Assembly (NCBI RefSeq): GCF_000718095.1
Contig: NZ_JOEI01000032.1
Span: forward strand, 1-64,000
Direction: 5' to 3'
From: Streptomyces scopuliridis RB72
Lineage (GTDB): Bacteria > Actinomycetota > Actinomycetes > Streptomycetales > Streptomycetaceae
Length of the DNA stretch: 64,000 nucleotides
Under the pieces are notes generated by a model. That model was given only the letters and a program-made list of their open reading frames with translations. It did no database searches and had not been told where the DNA came from. Positions 44,363-54,620 of this stretch are shown piece by piece. A program made the translations under genes and the position numbers. The first letter of the stretch is position 1; each line of letters opens with the position of its first letter.

Positions 44363-45474
44363 GCCCGAGCACCGCACCAACGAGTACTGGAACAAGAGGA
44401 GAGACCGTGCCGACTGTGCCACCGGCGAATCCGGCTGTCGACACCGCGGATGTCCACGCGCTGCTGGAGCGCGGACGGAGCCTGTCAACGCCGGCGCTGC
44501 GCGCCGCTGTTGAGCGCCTGGCCGCGCCCATGGACACCGTCGCGGCCTACCACTTCGGCTGGATCGACGCCGAGGGCCGGCCCGTCGACGGAGACGGCGG
44601 GAAGGCGGTGCGCCCCGCGCTCGCACTGCTCTCCGCGGAGGCCGCCGGCGCCCCCGCGGAGAGGGGCGTCCCCGGCGCGGTCGCGGTGGAGCTGGTCCAC
44701 AACTTCTCGCTGCTGCACGACGATCTGATGGACGGCGACGAACAGCGCCGGCACCGCGACACCGTATGGAAGGTGCACGGCCCCGCCCAGGCGATCCTCG
44801 TCGGCGACGCCCTCTTCGCGCTCGCCAACGAGGTGCTGCTGGAGATCGGCACGGTCGAGGCGGGCCGCGCGACACGCCGGCTGACCACCGCGACCCGCAA
44901 ACTGATCGACGGTCAGGCGCAGGACATCTCCTACGAGCACCGCGAGCGGGTCACCGTCGAGGAATGCCTGGAGATGGAGGGCAACAAGACCGGCGCCCTG
45001 CTCGCCTGCGCCGTCTCCATCGGCGCGGTACTCGGCGGCGCCGACGACCGTACGGCCGACACGCTTGAGGCGTACGGGCACCATCTCGGCCTCGCCTTCC
45101 AGGCCGTTGACGATCTGCTCGGCATCTGGGGCGACCCGGAGGCCACCGGCAAGCAGACCTGGAGCGATCTGCGTCAGCGCAAGAAGTCCCTGCCGGTCGT
45201 CGCCGCGCTCGCCGCGGGGGGCCCGGCTTCCGAACGGCTCGGCGAACTGCTCGCCGCCGACGCCAAAAGCAATGATTTCGAGACCTTCTCGGAGGAAGAG
45301 TTCGCCACCAGGGCGGCGTTGATCGAGGAGGCGGGCGGCCGGGAGTGGACCTCGCAGGAGGCCCGCAGGCAGCACGCCGTCGCCATCGAGGCCCTGGATG
45401 GAGTCGATATGCCGGAACAGGTCCGGGCGCAACTCATCGCGCTCGCGGACTTCGTCGTCGTACGAAAGAGATGA
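44359..45474 (+). CDS. Polyprenyl diphosphate synthase (farnesyl diphosphate synthase-like)
   Basis: A 371-residue trans-isoprenyl chain elongating enzyme. The first Asp-rich motif is LLHDDLMDGD, with RRHRDTVWKVHG after it; the second region is FQAVDDLLGIWGD. It adds isopentenyl diphosphate to an allylic starter. In the hopanoid operon the product is probably farnesyl diphosphate, the substrate of HpnD, but chain length cannot be fixed from sequence alone. ATG 44359 overlaps the hpnE stop; GTG 44407, preceded by GAGGAG, would shorten it by 16 residues. A 133-base gap before shc may hold another promoter. Confidence 0.9.
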   Translation: MSPSTAPTSTGTRGETVPTVPPANPAVDTADVHALLERGRSLSTPALRAAVERLAAPMDTVAAYHFGWIDAEGRPVDGDGGKAVRPALALLSAEAAGAPAERGVPGAVAVELVHNFSLLHDDLMDGDEQRRHRDTVWKVHGPAQAILVGDALFALANEVLLEIGTVEAGRATRRLTTATRKLIDGQAQDISYEHRERVTVEECLEMEGNKTGALLACAVSIGAVLGGADDRTADTLEAYGHHLGLAFQAVDDLLGIWGDPEATGKQTWSDLRQRKKSLPVVAALAAGGPASERLGELLAADAKSNDFETFSEEEFATRAALIEEAGGREWTSQEARRQHAVAIEALDGVDMPEQVRAQLIALADFVVVRKR

Positions 45475-45607
45475 TCACTATTCCCCTATGCCTTCCTTCC
45501 GGGGGATGACCCCCATACCCCAAGCAGTCGCCGTCCACAGCCCGTAGGGCGCCGGACGACGGAGACCCCAGCACAGCAGAAGCACACCACTGCACGAAGG
45601 GGAAGCC

Positions 45608-47620
45608 ATGACAGCGACGACCGACGGAAGCACCGGGGCCGTGGGACCCCGCGCAGCCTCGGCAAGCGGACCGACCGAAACCACCATCCCCGCGGCGGGC
45701 GGTGACCTCCGGGTCGCCGCCGAGCGGGCCACCGCACGATCCGTCGAGCATCTGCTCGGCAGGCAGGACGCCCAGGGCTGGTGGAAGGGCGACCTGGCGA
45801 CCAATGTGACGATGGACGCCGAGGACCTGCTGCTCCGCCAGTTCCTCGGAGTCCAGGACGCGCGCACCACGGCGGCGTCCGCCCTCTTCATCCGCGGTGA
45901 GCAGCGCGCGGACGGTACGTGGGCCACCTTCTACGGAGGCCCCGCCGATCTCTCCGCCACCATCGAGGCGTATGTCGCCCTGCGACTGGCCGGCGACAGT
46001 CCCGAAGACCCGCACATGACGCGCGCCTCCCACTGGGTGCGCGGGCAGGGCGGCATCGCGGGCTCCCGGGTCTTCACCCGGGTCTGGCTCGCTCTCTTCG
46101 GCTGGTGGAAGTGGGACGACCTGCCCGAACTGCCGCCCGAAATGATCTTCTTTCCCAAGTGGTTCCCGCTCAACATCTATGACTTCGGCTGCTGGGCACG
46201 GCAGACGATCGTGCCGCTCACCATCGTCTCCGCGAAGCGGCCCGTACGGCCCGCTCCCTTCGCCCTGGACGAGCTGCACGCCGACGCCGCGCGCCCCAAC
46301 CCGGGCAAGACCTTCGCGCCCATGACCAGTTGGGACGGGGTGTTCCAGCGCCTCGACAAGGCGCTGCACGCCTACCACAAGGTCGCGCCCCGCAGGCTGC
46401 GCCGCACCGCGATGAACGCCGCCGCGCGCTGGATCATCGAGCGGCAGGAGAACGACGGCTGCTGGGGCGGAATCCAGCCCCCCGCCGTCTACTCCGTGAT
46501 CGCCCTGCATCTGCTCGGCTACGACCTCGACCACCCGATCATGCGCGCCGGTCTGGAGTCGCTCGACCGGTTCGCCGTCTGGCGCGAGGACGGCGCCCGG
46601 ATGATCGAGGCCTGTCAGTCCCCGGTCTGGGACACCTGCCTCGCCACCATCGCCCTCGCCGACGCCGGGCTGAACCCGGACCATCCGGCCCTCGTCAAGG
46701 CCGCCGACTGGATGATCGGCGAACAGATCGTGCGCCCCGGCGACTGGTCCGTACGCCGGCCCGGACTCGCCCCGGGCGGCTGGGCGTTCGAGTTCCACAA
46801 CGACAACTACCCCGACATCGACGACACCGCCGAGGTCATCCTCGCGCTGCGCCGGGTCAGACATCCGGACGCCGAGCGGCTCGACGCGGCCATCGAGCGC
46901 GGCGCCCGGTGGAATCTGGGCATGCAGTCGAGGAACGGGGCCTGGGGCGCCTTCGACGCCGACAACACCAGCCCGTTCCCCAACCGGCTGCCCTTCTGCG
47001 ATTTCGGCGAGGTCATCGACCCGCCGTCCGCGGACGTCACCGCGCATGTCGTCGAAATGCTCGCCTTCGAGGGCAAGTCCCACCACCCCGGCACCCGGCG
47101 CGGAATCGAGTGGCTTCTCGCCGAACAGGAGACCAACGGCGCCTGGTTCGGCCGCTGGGGCGTCAACTACGTATACGGGACCGGCTCTGTGGTGCCCGCG
47201 CTGACCGCCGCCGGACTGCCGGCCTCCCACCCCGCCATCCGCCGTTCTGTCGCCTGGCTCGAATCCGTGCAGAACGAGGACGGCGGCTGGGGCGAGGATC
47301 TGCGCTCGTACGACGACGAGGCGTGGATCGGACGCGGTGCCACGACCGCCTCCCAGACCGCGTGGGCGCTGCTCGCACTCCTCGCGGCCGGCGAGCGGGA
47401 GAGCAAGGCCGTCGAACGGGGGATCGCCTGGCTCGCCGGGGCCCAGCGGGAGGACGGCTCCTGGGACGAGCCGTACTTCACCGGTACCGGCTTCCCCTGG
47501 GACTTCTCCATCAACTACCACCTCTACCGGCAGGTCTTCCCGCTCACCGCGCTCGGCCGGTACCTCCACGGCGAGCCCAAGCCGCTCGCGGTCCGTGCGG
47601 GCGTCCGCAAGGGGAGTTGA
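45608..47620 (+). CDS. shc: Squalene-hopene cyclase
   Basis: A 670-residue monotopic membrane cyclase. The catalytic DxDD motif is in YPDIDDTAEV, which starts the cationic cascade from squalene to hopene and hopanol. Many QW repeats are visible (QDAQGWWKGD, QENDGCWGG, QNEDGGWGED, QREDGSWDEP). Length and layout agree with characterised bacterial cyclases of about 630-680 residues. It acts at the cytoplasmic membrane. The start follows GAAGGGG, and the stop is coupled to hpnG as TGATG. Confidence 0.95.
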   Translation: MTATTDGSTGAVGPRAASASGPTETTIPAAGGDLRVAAERATARSVEHLLGRQDAQGWWKGDLATNVTMDAEDLLLRQFLGVQDARTTAASALFIRGEQRADGTWATFYGGPADLSATIEAYVALRLAGDSPEDPHMTRASHWVRGQGGIAGSRVFTRVWLALFGWWKWDDLPELPPEMIFFPKWFPLNIYDFGCWARQTIVPLTIVSAKRPVRPAPFALDELHADAARPNPGKTFAPMTSWDGVFQRLDKALHAYHKVAPRRLRRTAMNAAARWIIERQENDGCWGGIQPPAVYSVIALHLLGYDLDHPIMRAGLESLDRFAVWREDGARMIEACQSPVWDTCLATIALADAGLNPDHPALVKAADWMIGEQIVRPGDWSVRRPGLAPGGWAFEFHNDNYPDIDDTAEVILALRRVRHPDAERLDAAIERGARWNLGMQSRNGAWGAFDADNTSPFPNRLPFCDFGEVIDPPSADVTAHVVEMLAFEGKSHHPGTRRGIEWLLAEQETNGAWFGRWGVNYVYGTGSVVPALTAAGLPASHPAIRRSVAWLESVQNEDGGWGEDLRSYDDEAWIGRGATTASQTAWALLALLAAGERESKAVERGIAWLAGAQREDGSWDEPYFTGTGFPWDFSINYHLYRQVFPLTALGRYLHGEPKPLAVRAGVRKGS

Positions 47621-48309
47621 TGGAACGGCCTTCCGGCCCGTCCTCGGCTCCGTCCCCCGGTCCGTCGACAGGTCCGGCACCCGGTCCCGCCGTACCGCTG
47701 CTGATCGCCTGCGCGCTCGGCATCGAACGGTTCGCCCTGCGCGCGGGCCGGGCCGGCGCGGCGGGTCCGGTGACCGTCCTGCGTACGGGCATGGGGCCCA
47801 AGAACGCCGAGCGCGCCGTGGCACGCGCGCTCGGCGAGGGCCGGAACAGGGACGCGGCCGTGATCGCCTCCGGGTTCTGCGCCGGACTCGTCCCCGGGAT
47901 GAACCCGGGGGATCTGATCGTCGCCGACGAGACCCGGGACCCGGACGGCTCCACGCCCTGTACCGGCACCGCACTGCTGGTGGACGCGCTGGCCAGGGCC
48001 GTGCCGGGGCATACGGTCCACACCGGAACGCTGACCGGCTCCGACCATGTGGTTCGTGGTCAGGAGCGGGCCGCACTGCGCGCCACGGGGGCGGTCGCGG
48101 TGGACATGGAATCCGCCGCCACACTCCGAAGTGCTCTGAGCGCCGGGTCCCGCCCGGTTGCGGCCGTCCGGGTGGTCGTGGACGCTCCAGAGCATGAGCT
48201 CGTCCGTATTGGCACAGTGCGCGGTGGAATATCGGCCTTCCGCGTTCTCCGTGCCGTCCTTCCAGCTTTCCATGAATGGCACCGTTCTTTGCTGCTCCCC
48301 AGGAGGTGA
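47620..48309 (+). CDS. hpnG: Phosphorylase HpnG (adenosylhopane nucleosidase/phosphorylase)
   Basis: A 229-residue nucleoside phosphorylase superfamily protein. Signatures are RTGMGPKNAERAV near residue 50 and GAVAVDMESAATLRSAL near 155, in which the Glu binds the ribose. In hopanoid synthesis HpnG removes adenine from adenosylhopane, giving ribosylhopane or its phosphate. The N-terminal 25 residues are a Pro/Ser-rich tail. ATG 47620 is coupled to the shc stop and lies 7 bases after GGGGAG. HpnH, which makes its substrate, is encoded 5 bases downstream. Confidence 0.9.
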   Translation: MERPSGPSSAPSPGPSTGPAPGPAVPLLIACALGIERFALRAGRAGAAGPVTVLRTGMGPKNAERAVARALGEGRNRDAAVIASGFCAGLVPGMNPGDLIVADETRDPDGSTPCTGTALLVDALARAVPGHTVHTGTLTGSDHVVRGQERAALRATGAVAVDMESAATLRSALSAGSRPVAAVRVVVDAPEHELVRIGTVRGGISAFRVLRAVLPAFHEWHRSLLLPRR

Positions 48310-48314
48310 GCTAG

Positions 48315-49334
48315 ATGGCCATGCCGCTCCGTCAGACCATCAGGGTCGGGACCTACCTCTTTGAACAGAAGCTCCGCAAGCGTGAGAAGTTTCCGCTCAT
48401 CGTCGAGTTGGAACCTCTCTTCGCCTGCAATCTGAAATGTGAGGGCTGCGGCAAGATCCAGCATCCGGCCGGCATCCTGAAGCAGCGTATGCCCGTGGCC
48501 CAGGCCGTCGGGGCGGTGCTGGAGTCCGGGGCGCCCATGGTCTCCATCGCCGGTGGCGAGCCGCTGATGCACCCGCAGATCGATGAGATCGTCCGGCAGC
48601 TGGTGGCGAAGCGGAAATACGTCTTCCTGTGCACCAACGCGATGCTGCTGCGCAAGAAGATCGAGAAATTCACCCCCTCACCGTATTTCGCGTTCGCGGT
48701 GCATATCGACGGGCTGCGTGAGCGGCACGACGAGTCCGTGGCGAAGGAGGGCGTGTTCGACGAGGCCGTGGCGGCCATCAAGGAGGCCAAGCGCCGCGGC
48801 TTCCGGGTGACCACCAACTCCACCTTCTTCAACACCGATACCCCGCAGACCATCATCGAGGTGCTCAATTACCTCAATGACGATCTGAAGGTCGACGAGA
48901 TGATGATCTCGCCCGCCTATGCCTACGAGAAGGCCCCCGACCAGGAGCACTTCCTGGGTGTGGAGCAGACCCGGGAGCTGTTCAGGAAGTCGTTCGCCGG
49001 CGGTAACCGGGCGCGCTGGCGTCTCAACCACTCACCGCTGTTCCTGGACTTCCTCGAAGGCAAGGCCGACTTCCCGTGCACGGCGTGGGCCATCCCCAAC
49101 TACTCGCTCTTCGGCTGGCAGCGCCCCTGCTATCTGATGAGCGACGGGTATGTGCCGACGTACCGGCAGCTCATCGAGGAGACGGACTGGGACAAGTACG
49201 GTCGCGGCAAGGACGCGCGCTGCGCCAACTGCATGGCGCACTGCGGCTATGAGCCGACCGCCGTCCTGGCCACCATGGGCTCGCTCAAGGAGTCCTTGCG
49301 GGCGGTCCGTGAGACGGTCGCCGGGACGCGGTGA
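48315..49334 (+). CDS. hpnH: Adenosylhopene transferase HpnH (radical SAM)
   Basis: A 339-residue radical SAM enzyme that joins the 5'-deoxyadenosyl group of SAM to hopene, the first step in extending the hopanoid side chain. Cluster cysteines are Cys38, Cys42 and Cys45 in [13 protein letters not shown], the CxxxCxxC pattern. A C-terminal cysteine group ([14 protein letters not shown]) is typical of the HpnH family. Its start has AGGAGG 9 to 14 bases upstream. It is 4 bases upstream of the damaged ispG copy. Confidence 0.93.
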   Translation: MAMPLRQTIRVGTYLFEQKLRKREKFPLIVELEPLFACNLKCEGCGKIQHPAGILKQRMPVAQAVGAVLESGAPMVSIAGGEPLMHPQIDEIVRQLVAKRKYVFLCTNAMLLRKKIEKFTPSPYFAFAVHIDGLRERHDESVAKEGVFDEAVAAIKEAKRRGFRVTTNSTFFNTDTPQTIIEVLNYLNDDLKVDEMMISPAYAYEKAPDQEHFLGVEQTRELFRKSFAGGNRARWRLNHSPLFLDFLEGKADFPCTAWAIPNYSLFGWQRPCYLMSDGYVPTYRQLIEETDWDKYGRGKDARCANCMAHCGYEPTAVLATMGSLKESLRAVRETVAGTR

Positions 49335-49338
49335 CGAC

Positions 49339-50305
49339 ATGACCGCAGGAGAGCCAGTCTCGCTGGGGCTCCCCGCGCTGCCGGCCCGGCCGATCGCGAT
49401 ACGCCGCCACTCGCGGCGTATCGAGGTGGGGTCGGTGGCGGTCGGCGGGGACGCGCCGGTGTCGGTGCAGTCGATGACGACGACGCGTACGTCGGACGTC
49501 GGGGCGACGTTGCAGCAGATCGCGGAGTTGACCGCGGCGGGGTGCCAGATCGTGCGGGTGGCATGTCCGACGCAGGACGACGCGGACGCGCTGGCGACGA
49601 TCGCGCGGAAGTCGCAGATCCCGGTGATCGCGGATATCCATTTCCAGCCGAAGTACGTGTTCGCGGCGATCGGCGTCGCTGTTCGAGGAGCACGGTTTCC
49701 GGGACATCAAGATCTCGGTGAAGCACAACGATCCGGTCGTGATGGTCAACGCCTACCGGCAGTTGGCGGAGCGGTGCGACTATCCCCTGCACCTCGGTGT
49801 GACGGAGGCGGGTCCCGCGTTCCAGGGCACGATCAAGTCCGCGGTCGCCTTCGGGGCGCTGCTGTCGGAGGGGATTGGCGACACGATCCGCGTTTCTCTA
49901 TCGGCGCCGCCGGTGGAGGAGGTCAAGGTCGGCATCCAGATCCTGGAGTCGCTGAATCTGCGGCAGAGGCGGCTGGAGATCGTCTCCTGCCCCTCCTGCG
50001 GGCGGGCCCAGGTCGATGTCTACAAGCTGGCCGACGAGGTGACGGCCGGTCTGGAGGGCATGGAGGTCCCGCTGCGCGTGGCCGTCATGGGCTGTGTCGT
50101 GAACGGTCCCGGCGAGGCCCGTGAGGCCGACCTCGGTGTCGCGTCCGGCAATGGCAAGGGCCAGATCTTCGTCAAGGGCGAGGTCATCAAGACCGTCCCG
50201 GAATCGAAGATCGTGGAGACCTTGATCGACGAGGCGATGAAAATCGCCGAATCCATGGAGAACGCGGGGGTTCCCTCGGGGACTCCCGCCGTCACCGTGA
50301 GCTGA
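49339..50305 (+). pseudogene. ispG: ispG (HMBPP synthase) copy with internal deletion and frameshift
   Basis: IspG turns methylerythritol cyclodiphosphate into HMBPP with a 4Fe-4S cluster. From ATG 49339 the first ~110 codons are normal IspG ([39 protein letters not shown]). At about 49672 the frame breaks. The other frame resumes at [15 protein letters not shown] and runs intact to 50305 with cluster cysteines in SCPSCGRAQ and [11 protein letters not shown]. From memory of the family about 67 codons, including VNPGN and VNAGS active-site loops, are lost, near 200 bases. As written, translation ends at 50124 with a nonsense tail. The operon around it is intact. An assembly error is the main alternative. 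Confidence 0.85.
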
Positions 50306-50332
50306 AGAAGCATTCCGAGAGGGGGCCCGAGC

Positions 50333-52285
50333 GTGTCAGTCTTGGAGAATATCCGGGGGCCGCGCGATCTCAAGGCGCTGAGTGAAAGTGACCTCGGTGA
50401 ACTGGCCGAGGACATCAGACAGTTCCTGATTCAGGCGGTCGCCAGAACCGGCGGCCATCTCGGGCCCAATCTCGGGGTGGTGGAGCTGACCATCGCCCTG
50501 CACCGGGTCTTCGATTCGCCCGTCGACCGCATTCTGTGGGACACCGGCCATCAGAGCTATGTGCATAAACTCCTCACCGGCAGACAGGACTTCTCCAAAC
50601 TGCGCGGCAAGGGCGGCCTTTCCGGTTATCCCTCACGCGCCGAGTCCGTACACGATGTCATCGAGAACTCGCACGCCTCGACCGTGCTCGGCTGGGCCGA
50701 CGGACTCGCCAAGGCCCGTGAGGTGCTGGGCGGCGAGGACCATGTCGTCGCGGTCATCGGGGACGGCGCGCTCACCGGCGGAATGGCCTGGGAGGCGCTG
50801 AACAATATCGCCGCCGCCAAGGACCGGCCCCTGATCATCGTGGTCAACGACAATGAACGGTCCTACGGCCCGACGATAGGCGGACTCGCCGATCACCTCG
50901 CCACGCTCCGTACCACCGACGGCTACGAGAGCGTCCTGGCTTGGGGCAAGGACGTACTCCAGCGCACCCCCGTGGTGGGCAAGCCGCTGTACGAGTCGCT
51001 GCACGGCGCGAAGAAGGGGTTCAAGGACGCCTTCGCCCCGCAGGGCATGTTCGAGGACCTCGGTCTCAAATACGTCGGCCCGGTCGACGGCCATGACACC
51101 GCCGCCCTGGAATCGGCGCTGCGGCGCGCGAAACGCTTCCACGGACCCGTGCTGGTGCACTGTCTGACGGAGAAGGGGCGCGGCTACGCGCCGGCGCTGG
51201 AGGACGAGGCGGACCGCTTCCATACGGTCGGCGTGATGGATCCGCTGACCTGCGAGCCGCTGGCACCGCCCGGCGGCCCTTCCTGGACCTCGGTGTTCCG
51301 TGACGAGATCGTCGCGATCGGCGAGGAGCGGCCGGACGTGGTGGCGATCACGGCGGCCATGCTGCACCCCGTGGGGCTGACGAAGTTCGCCGAGCGCTTC
51401 CCCGACCGGGTCTGGGACGTGGGGATCGCCGAGCAGCACGCGGCGGTCTCCGCGGCCGGGCTCGCCACCGGCGGGCTGCATCCGGTCGTCGCCGTCTACG
51501 CCACGTTCCTCAACCGCGCCTTCGACCAGTTGCTGATGGATGTCGCCCTGCACCGCTGCGGCGTCACGTTCGTACTCGACCGGGCCGGGGTCACCGGGGT
51601 CGACGGGGCCTCGCACAACGGTATGTGGGACATGTCGATCCTCCAGTGCGTACCCGGACTGCGGATCGCGGCGCCGCGCGACGCCGAGCGGTTGCGGGCG
51701 CAGCTGCGCGAGGCGGTGGCCGTGGACGACGCGCCGACCGTGGTGCGGTTCGCCAAGGAGTCGGCGGGGGCGGAGATCCCGGCCGTGGGACGCGTGGGCG
51801 GGATGGACGTCCTGCGCCGCGCGGCGGACGCCGACGTGCTGCTCGTATCGGTGGGAGTGCTCGCGCCCGTATGTCTCCAGGCGGCGGAGCTGCTCGCGGA
51901 GCGCGGTATCGGCTGCACGGTCGTCGATCCCCGGTGGGTCAAGCCCGTCGACGAACAGCTCGCCCCGCTGGCCGAACGGCACCGGCTGGTCGCCGTCGTC
52001 GAGGACAACAGCCGCAGCGGCGGGGTGGGTTCGGCCGTCGGACAGTCGCTGCGTGACGCGGGGGTGGACGTACCGCTGCGGACCTTCGGTATCCCCGAGG
52101 AGTTCCTCGCCCACGCCAAACGGAGCGAGGTGCTGGCCGACATCGGTCTCACCCCGGTGGAGATCGCGGGACGGATCAGCGCCGCCCTGGCACGTAAGGA
52201 GAGCCCGGCACGTGTGGGGAAGCAGGCGCGCGAGGTGAGCCGGGCGCGCGAGCAGCGCCCGGCAGGCAAGGAGAGAGCGGAATGA
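50333..52285 (+). CDS. dxs: 1-deoxy-D-xylulose-5-phosphate synthase
   Basis: A 650-residue thiamine diphosphate enzyme that condenses pyruvate with glyceraldehyde 3-phosphate, the entry step of the MEP pathway. The thiamine motif is [16 protein letters not shown] (about residue 143), with [16 protein letters not shown] before it and the transketolase pyrimidine domain [16 protein letters not shown] later. The C-terminus adds a basic tail of about 40 residues. It probably boosts precursor supply for hopanoids beside a second copy elsewhere, which is usual in Streptomyces. GTG 50333 is the start, and the stop overlaps hpnO by ATGA. Confidence 0.95.
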   Translation: MSVLENIRGPRDLKALSESDLGELAEDIRQFLIQAVARTGGHLGPNLGVVELTIALHRVFDSPVDRILWDTGHQSYVHKLLTGRQDFSKLRGKGGLSGYPSRAESVHDVIENSHASTVLGWADGLAKAREVLGGEDHVVAVIGDGALTGGMAWEALNNIAAAKDRPLIIVVNDNERSYGPTIGGLADHLATLRTTDGYESVLAWGKDVLQRTPVVGKPLYESLHGAKKGFKDAFAPQGMFEDLGLKYVGPVDGHDTAALESALRRAKRFHGPVLVHCLTEKGRGYAPALEDEADRFHTVGVMDPLTCEPLAPPGGPSWTSVFRDEIVAIGEERPDVVAITAAMLHPVGLTKFAERFPDRVWDVGIAEQHAAVSAAGLATGGLHPVVAVYATFLNRAFDQLLMDVALHRCGVTFVLDRAGVTGVDGASHNGMWDMSILQCVPGLRIAAPRDAERLRAQLREAVAVDDAPTVVRFAKESAGAEIPAVGRVGGMDVLRRAADADVLLVSVGVLAPVCLQAAELLAERGIGCTVVDPRWVKPVDEQLAPLAERHRLVAVVEDNSRSGGVGSAVGQSLRDAGVDVPLRTFGIPEEFLAHAKRSEVLADIGLTPVEIAGRISAALARKESPARVGKQAREVSRAREQRPAGKERAE

Positions 52286-53673
52286 CCGAGCCCACGGGCT
52301 TCGACCTGTCGCGGCTGCTCGCGGAGCGCGGCGCCGAGCGCTACGAGCTGTACACGAAACACCTCAACCACCAGCTCCCGCGCATGCTGCACACCATCGG
52401 CTTCGACCGGTTCTACGAGCGGGCCGAGGGTGCCTACTTCTGGGACGAGGACGGCAACGACTATCTCGACATGCTCGCCGGCTTCGGCGTCATGGGCCTC
52501 GGCCGGCACCACCCCGTCGTACGCAAGGCGCTCCATGACGTCCTCGACGCCTCGCTCGCCGACCTCACCCGCTTCGACTGCCAGCCGCTGCCCGGTCTGC
52601 TCGCCGAGAAGCTGCTCGCCCACTCCCCGCATCTGGACCGGGTGTTCTTCGGCAACAGCGGTACGGAAGCGGTGGAGACGGCGCTGAAGTTCGCCCGGTA
52701 CGCGACCGGCAGGCCCAGGATCCTGTACTGCTCGCACGCTTTCCACGGGCTCACCACGGGCTCGCTGTCGGTCAACGGCGAGGACGGCTTCCGGGACGGC
52801 TTCGCACCGCTGCTGCCCGACACCGCCCTCGCGCTCGGCGATCTCGACACGCTGGAGAGGGAACTCAAGCGCGGCGATGTGGCGGCCTTCGTCGTCGAGC
52901 CGATCCAGGGCAAGGGCGTCCACGCGACACCGCCCGGTTTTCTGCGCGCCGCCCAGGAGCTGCTGCACAGACACAAGGCGCTGCTCATCGTCGACGAGGT
53001 GCAGACCGGCCTCGGCAGGACCGGGGACTTCTACGCGTACCAGCACGAGGACGGAGTGGAGCCGGATCTCGTCTGTGTGGCCAAGGCACTCTCCGGCGGC
53101 TATGTGCCCGTCGGCGCGACCCTCGGCAAGGACTGGATCTTCAAGAAGGTCTACTCCTCGATGGACCGGGTGCTGGTCCACTCGGCGAGCTTCGGATCCA
53201 ATGCCCAGGCGATGGCCGCGGGCCTGGCCGTGCTGTCCGTGATGGAGGACGAGAACGTCGTCGCCAACGCGCGGGCCACCGGCGATCTGCTCCGGTCACG
53301 GCTGGCCGCGCTCGTCGACCGCTATGAGCTGCTGTACGAGGTACGCGGCCGCGGCCTGATGATCGGCATCGAGTTCGGCCGGCCGAACTCGATCAAGCTG
53401 CGCGGTCGCTGGACCATGCTCCAGGCGGCCCGCAAGGGACTCTTCGCGCAGATGGTGGTCGTACCGCTGCTCCAGAAGCACCGGATCCTCACCCAGGTCT
53501 CCGGCGACCATCTGGAAGTGATCAAGCTGATCCCGCCGCTGACCATCGGCGAGCGGGAGGTCGAGCGTTTCGTGGACGCGTTCACGGCGGTCATGGACGA
53601 TGCCCACGGCGGTGGCGGACTGATGTGGGACTTCGGCAGGACCCTGGTGAAGCAGGCCGTGGCCAACCGGTAG
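52282..53673 (+). CDS. hpnO: Class III aminotransferase HpnO-type (aminobacteriohopanetriol synthesis)
   Basis: A 463-residue PLP enzyme of the ornithine/acetylornithine aminotransferase class. PLP contacts are [16 protein letters not shown] (phosphate loop), [15 protein letters not shown] (Asp) and [15 protein letters not shown] (Schiff-base Lys). In hopanoid operons this gene makes the terminal amine of aminobacteriohopanetriol from ribosylhopane. Its position at the end of the operon, with a 4-base overlap to dxs, supports that role rather than general amino-acid metabolism. I see no clear terminator directly after it. Confidence 0.9.
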   Translation: MTEPTGFDLSRLLAERGAERYELYTKHLNHQLPRMLHTIGFDRFYERAEGAYFWDEDGNDYLDMLAGFGVMGLGRHHPVVRKALHDVLDASLADLTRFDCQPLPGLLAEKLLAHSPHLDRVFFGNSGTEAVETALKFARYATGRPRILYCSHAFHGLTTGSLSVNGEDGFRDGFAPLLPDTALALGDLDTLERELKRGDVAAFVVEPIQGKGVHATPPGFLRAAQELLHRHKALLIVDEVQTGLGRTGDFYAYQHEDGVEPDLVCVAKALSGGYVPVGATLGKDWIFKKVYSSMDRVLVHSASFGSNAQAMAAGLAVLSVMEDENVVANARATGDLLRSRLAALVDRYELLYEVRGRGLMIGIEFGRPNSIKLRGRWTMLQAARKGLFAQMVVVPLLQKHRILTQVSGDHLEVIKLIPPLTIGEREVERFVDAFTAVMDDAHGGGGLMWDFGRTLVKQAVANR

Positions 53674-53691
53674 CGCGAGTCCGCAGGCGAG

Positions 53692-53729
53692 CTTTGCCTC
53701 TCGGGCAAGAAATTTGCCTGAGAGGAAAG
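53692..53729. promoter_or_regulatory. Inverted-repeat operator of the XRE/cupin regulator
   Basis: CTTTGCCTCTCGGGCAA and TTGCCTGAGAGGAAAG form an imperfect inverted repeat around GAAAT, 20 bases before the regulator start, so it covers the promoter. The core TTGCCTGAG reappears before the tyrosine phosphatase gene. Autoregulation is inferred. Confidence 0.6.
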
Positions 53730-53748
53730 TTCCTGGCGCAATGGAGGC

Positions 53749-54372
53749 ATGAGCACACCTCCCGCCGGAGAGGCCGCCGAAGACCTGCCCGACCAGCTGC
53801 CCGATGTCGCACCCCGACTGCGCGAGCTGCGCCGCGGCCGGCGGCTCACCCTGGAGACCGCCGCCGCGCGGGCCGGGCTCTCTCCCGCTCATCTCTCCCG
53901 GCTGGAGACCGGCCGCAGACAGCCGTCGCTCCCGATGCTGCTGAGCCTCGCCCGTATCTACGGTACGACCGTCTCCGAGCTGCTCGGGGAGATGCCGCCG
54001 GAGCGCGATCCCATCGTCAGGGCCGGCCGGATGGAACCGGTCGAGGCCGACGGCTGGACCTACCACCAGGCGGGCGGCTCGGGGCGGGCCATGCAGCCGC
54101 TGCGGCTGCAGGTCCCGTACGGGGCGCAGGGCGAGCTCGTCCGCGTACATCCGGGCGAGGAGTGGCTCTATGTCCTCGAAGGGCGGCTGCGGCTGACCCT
54201 CGGGGACGCCGTACACGTACTCGACCCCGGGGACAGCGCGCACTTCGACTCGCTCACCCCGCACCGGATCGCGGCGGCCGGAGCCGAGGGGACCGAGCTG
54301 CTCTTCGTCCATACCCTGCTGCAGAGCCCCGCCGCCGAGTTGTGCCTCGGCGGCGGGGCTCATCGCCGCTGA
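53749..54372 (+). CDS. XRE family regulator with cupin domain
   Basis: A 207-residue regulator. An XRE-type HTH is at about residues 24-75 (LRELRRGRRLTLETAAARAG, then LSPAHLSRLETGRRQPSLPM). A cupin sensor domain fills the C-terminal half (VHPGEEWLYVLEGRLRLTLG, about 130-150, and HVLDPGDSAHFDS). Such proteins respond to a small ligand bound in the cupin. It is followed after 23 bases by a DUF6126 membrane peptide, a pairing I recall as common in Streptomyces. A perfect 16-bp hairpin lies in its last codons. GGAGG lies 3 to 7 bases before the ATG. Confidence 0.9.
   Translation: MSTPPAGEAAEDLPDQLPDVAPRLRELRRGRRLTLETAAARAGLSPAHLSRLETGRRQPSLPMLLSLARIYGTTVSELLGEMPPERDPIVRAGRMEPVEADGWTYHQAGGSGRAMQPLRLQVPYGAQGELVRVHPGEEWLYVLEGRLRLTLGDAVHVLDPGDSAHFDSLTPHRIAAAGAEGTELLFVHTLLQSPAAELCLGGGAHRR
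54324..54361 (+). terminator. 16-bp hairpin in the 3' end of the XRE/cupin gene
   Basis: A perfect stem (54324-54339 with 54346-54361, GAGCCCCGCCGCCGAG and complement) with loop TTGTGC ends 11 bases before the regulator stop. Within a coding region this could attenuate expression of the small membrane peptide gene downstream, or protect the regulator message. Confidence 0.5.
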
Positions 54373-54395
54373 CCTGCTGAGAGAGGTCTGCCACC

Positions 54396-54611
54396 ATGCC
54401 CGAGTCAGAGAAGCCCGAGTCAGAGAAGCCCGTGTCGGAGAACGTCGCTCCGGAGAACCCCCTGCCGGGGAACGCCGCGTCCGGTCATGTCATGAAGGAA
54501 GAGGGGAAGTTCCCCCGCGGGCTGGTCATCCGGCTCTTCGCCTATCTGATCGCGGGCCATCTCTTCGCGGCCTTCCTCTATCTGCTCTTCGAGATGGGCG
54601 CCCGGGGGTAA
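54396..54611 (+). CDS. DUF6126 family small membrane protein
   Basis: A 71-residue protein. The N-terminal 33 residues are a charged repeat-like tail (PESEKPESEKPVSEN), then KFPRGLVIRLFAYLIAGHLF leads into one membrane helix (about residues 43-65). I recognise it as DUF6126, always small and often beside an XRE/cupin regulator. Function is unknown. AGAGAGG precedes the ATG, so it is independently translated. A short 7-bp GC hairpin (54596-54619) overlaps its 3' end at the convergent junction with the phosphatase gene. Confidence 0.8.
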   Translation: MPESEKPESEKPVSENVAPENPLPGNAASGHVMKEEGKFPRGLVIRLFAYLIAGHLFAAFLYLLFEMGARG

Positions 54612-54620
54612 CGGCGCCCC

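Noticed and set aside
45434..48124. 896-residue minus-strand frame over shc and hpnG
   Set aside because: It is antisense to well-defined hopanoid genes and has no recognisable domain.
49718..50305. Separate gene for the C-terminal iron-sulfur half of IspG from GTG 49718
   Set aside because: There is no ribosome-binding site near it and the TIM-barrel half is needed for activity. It is better described as the remnant of one broken ispG.
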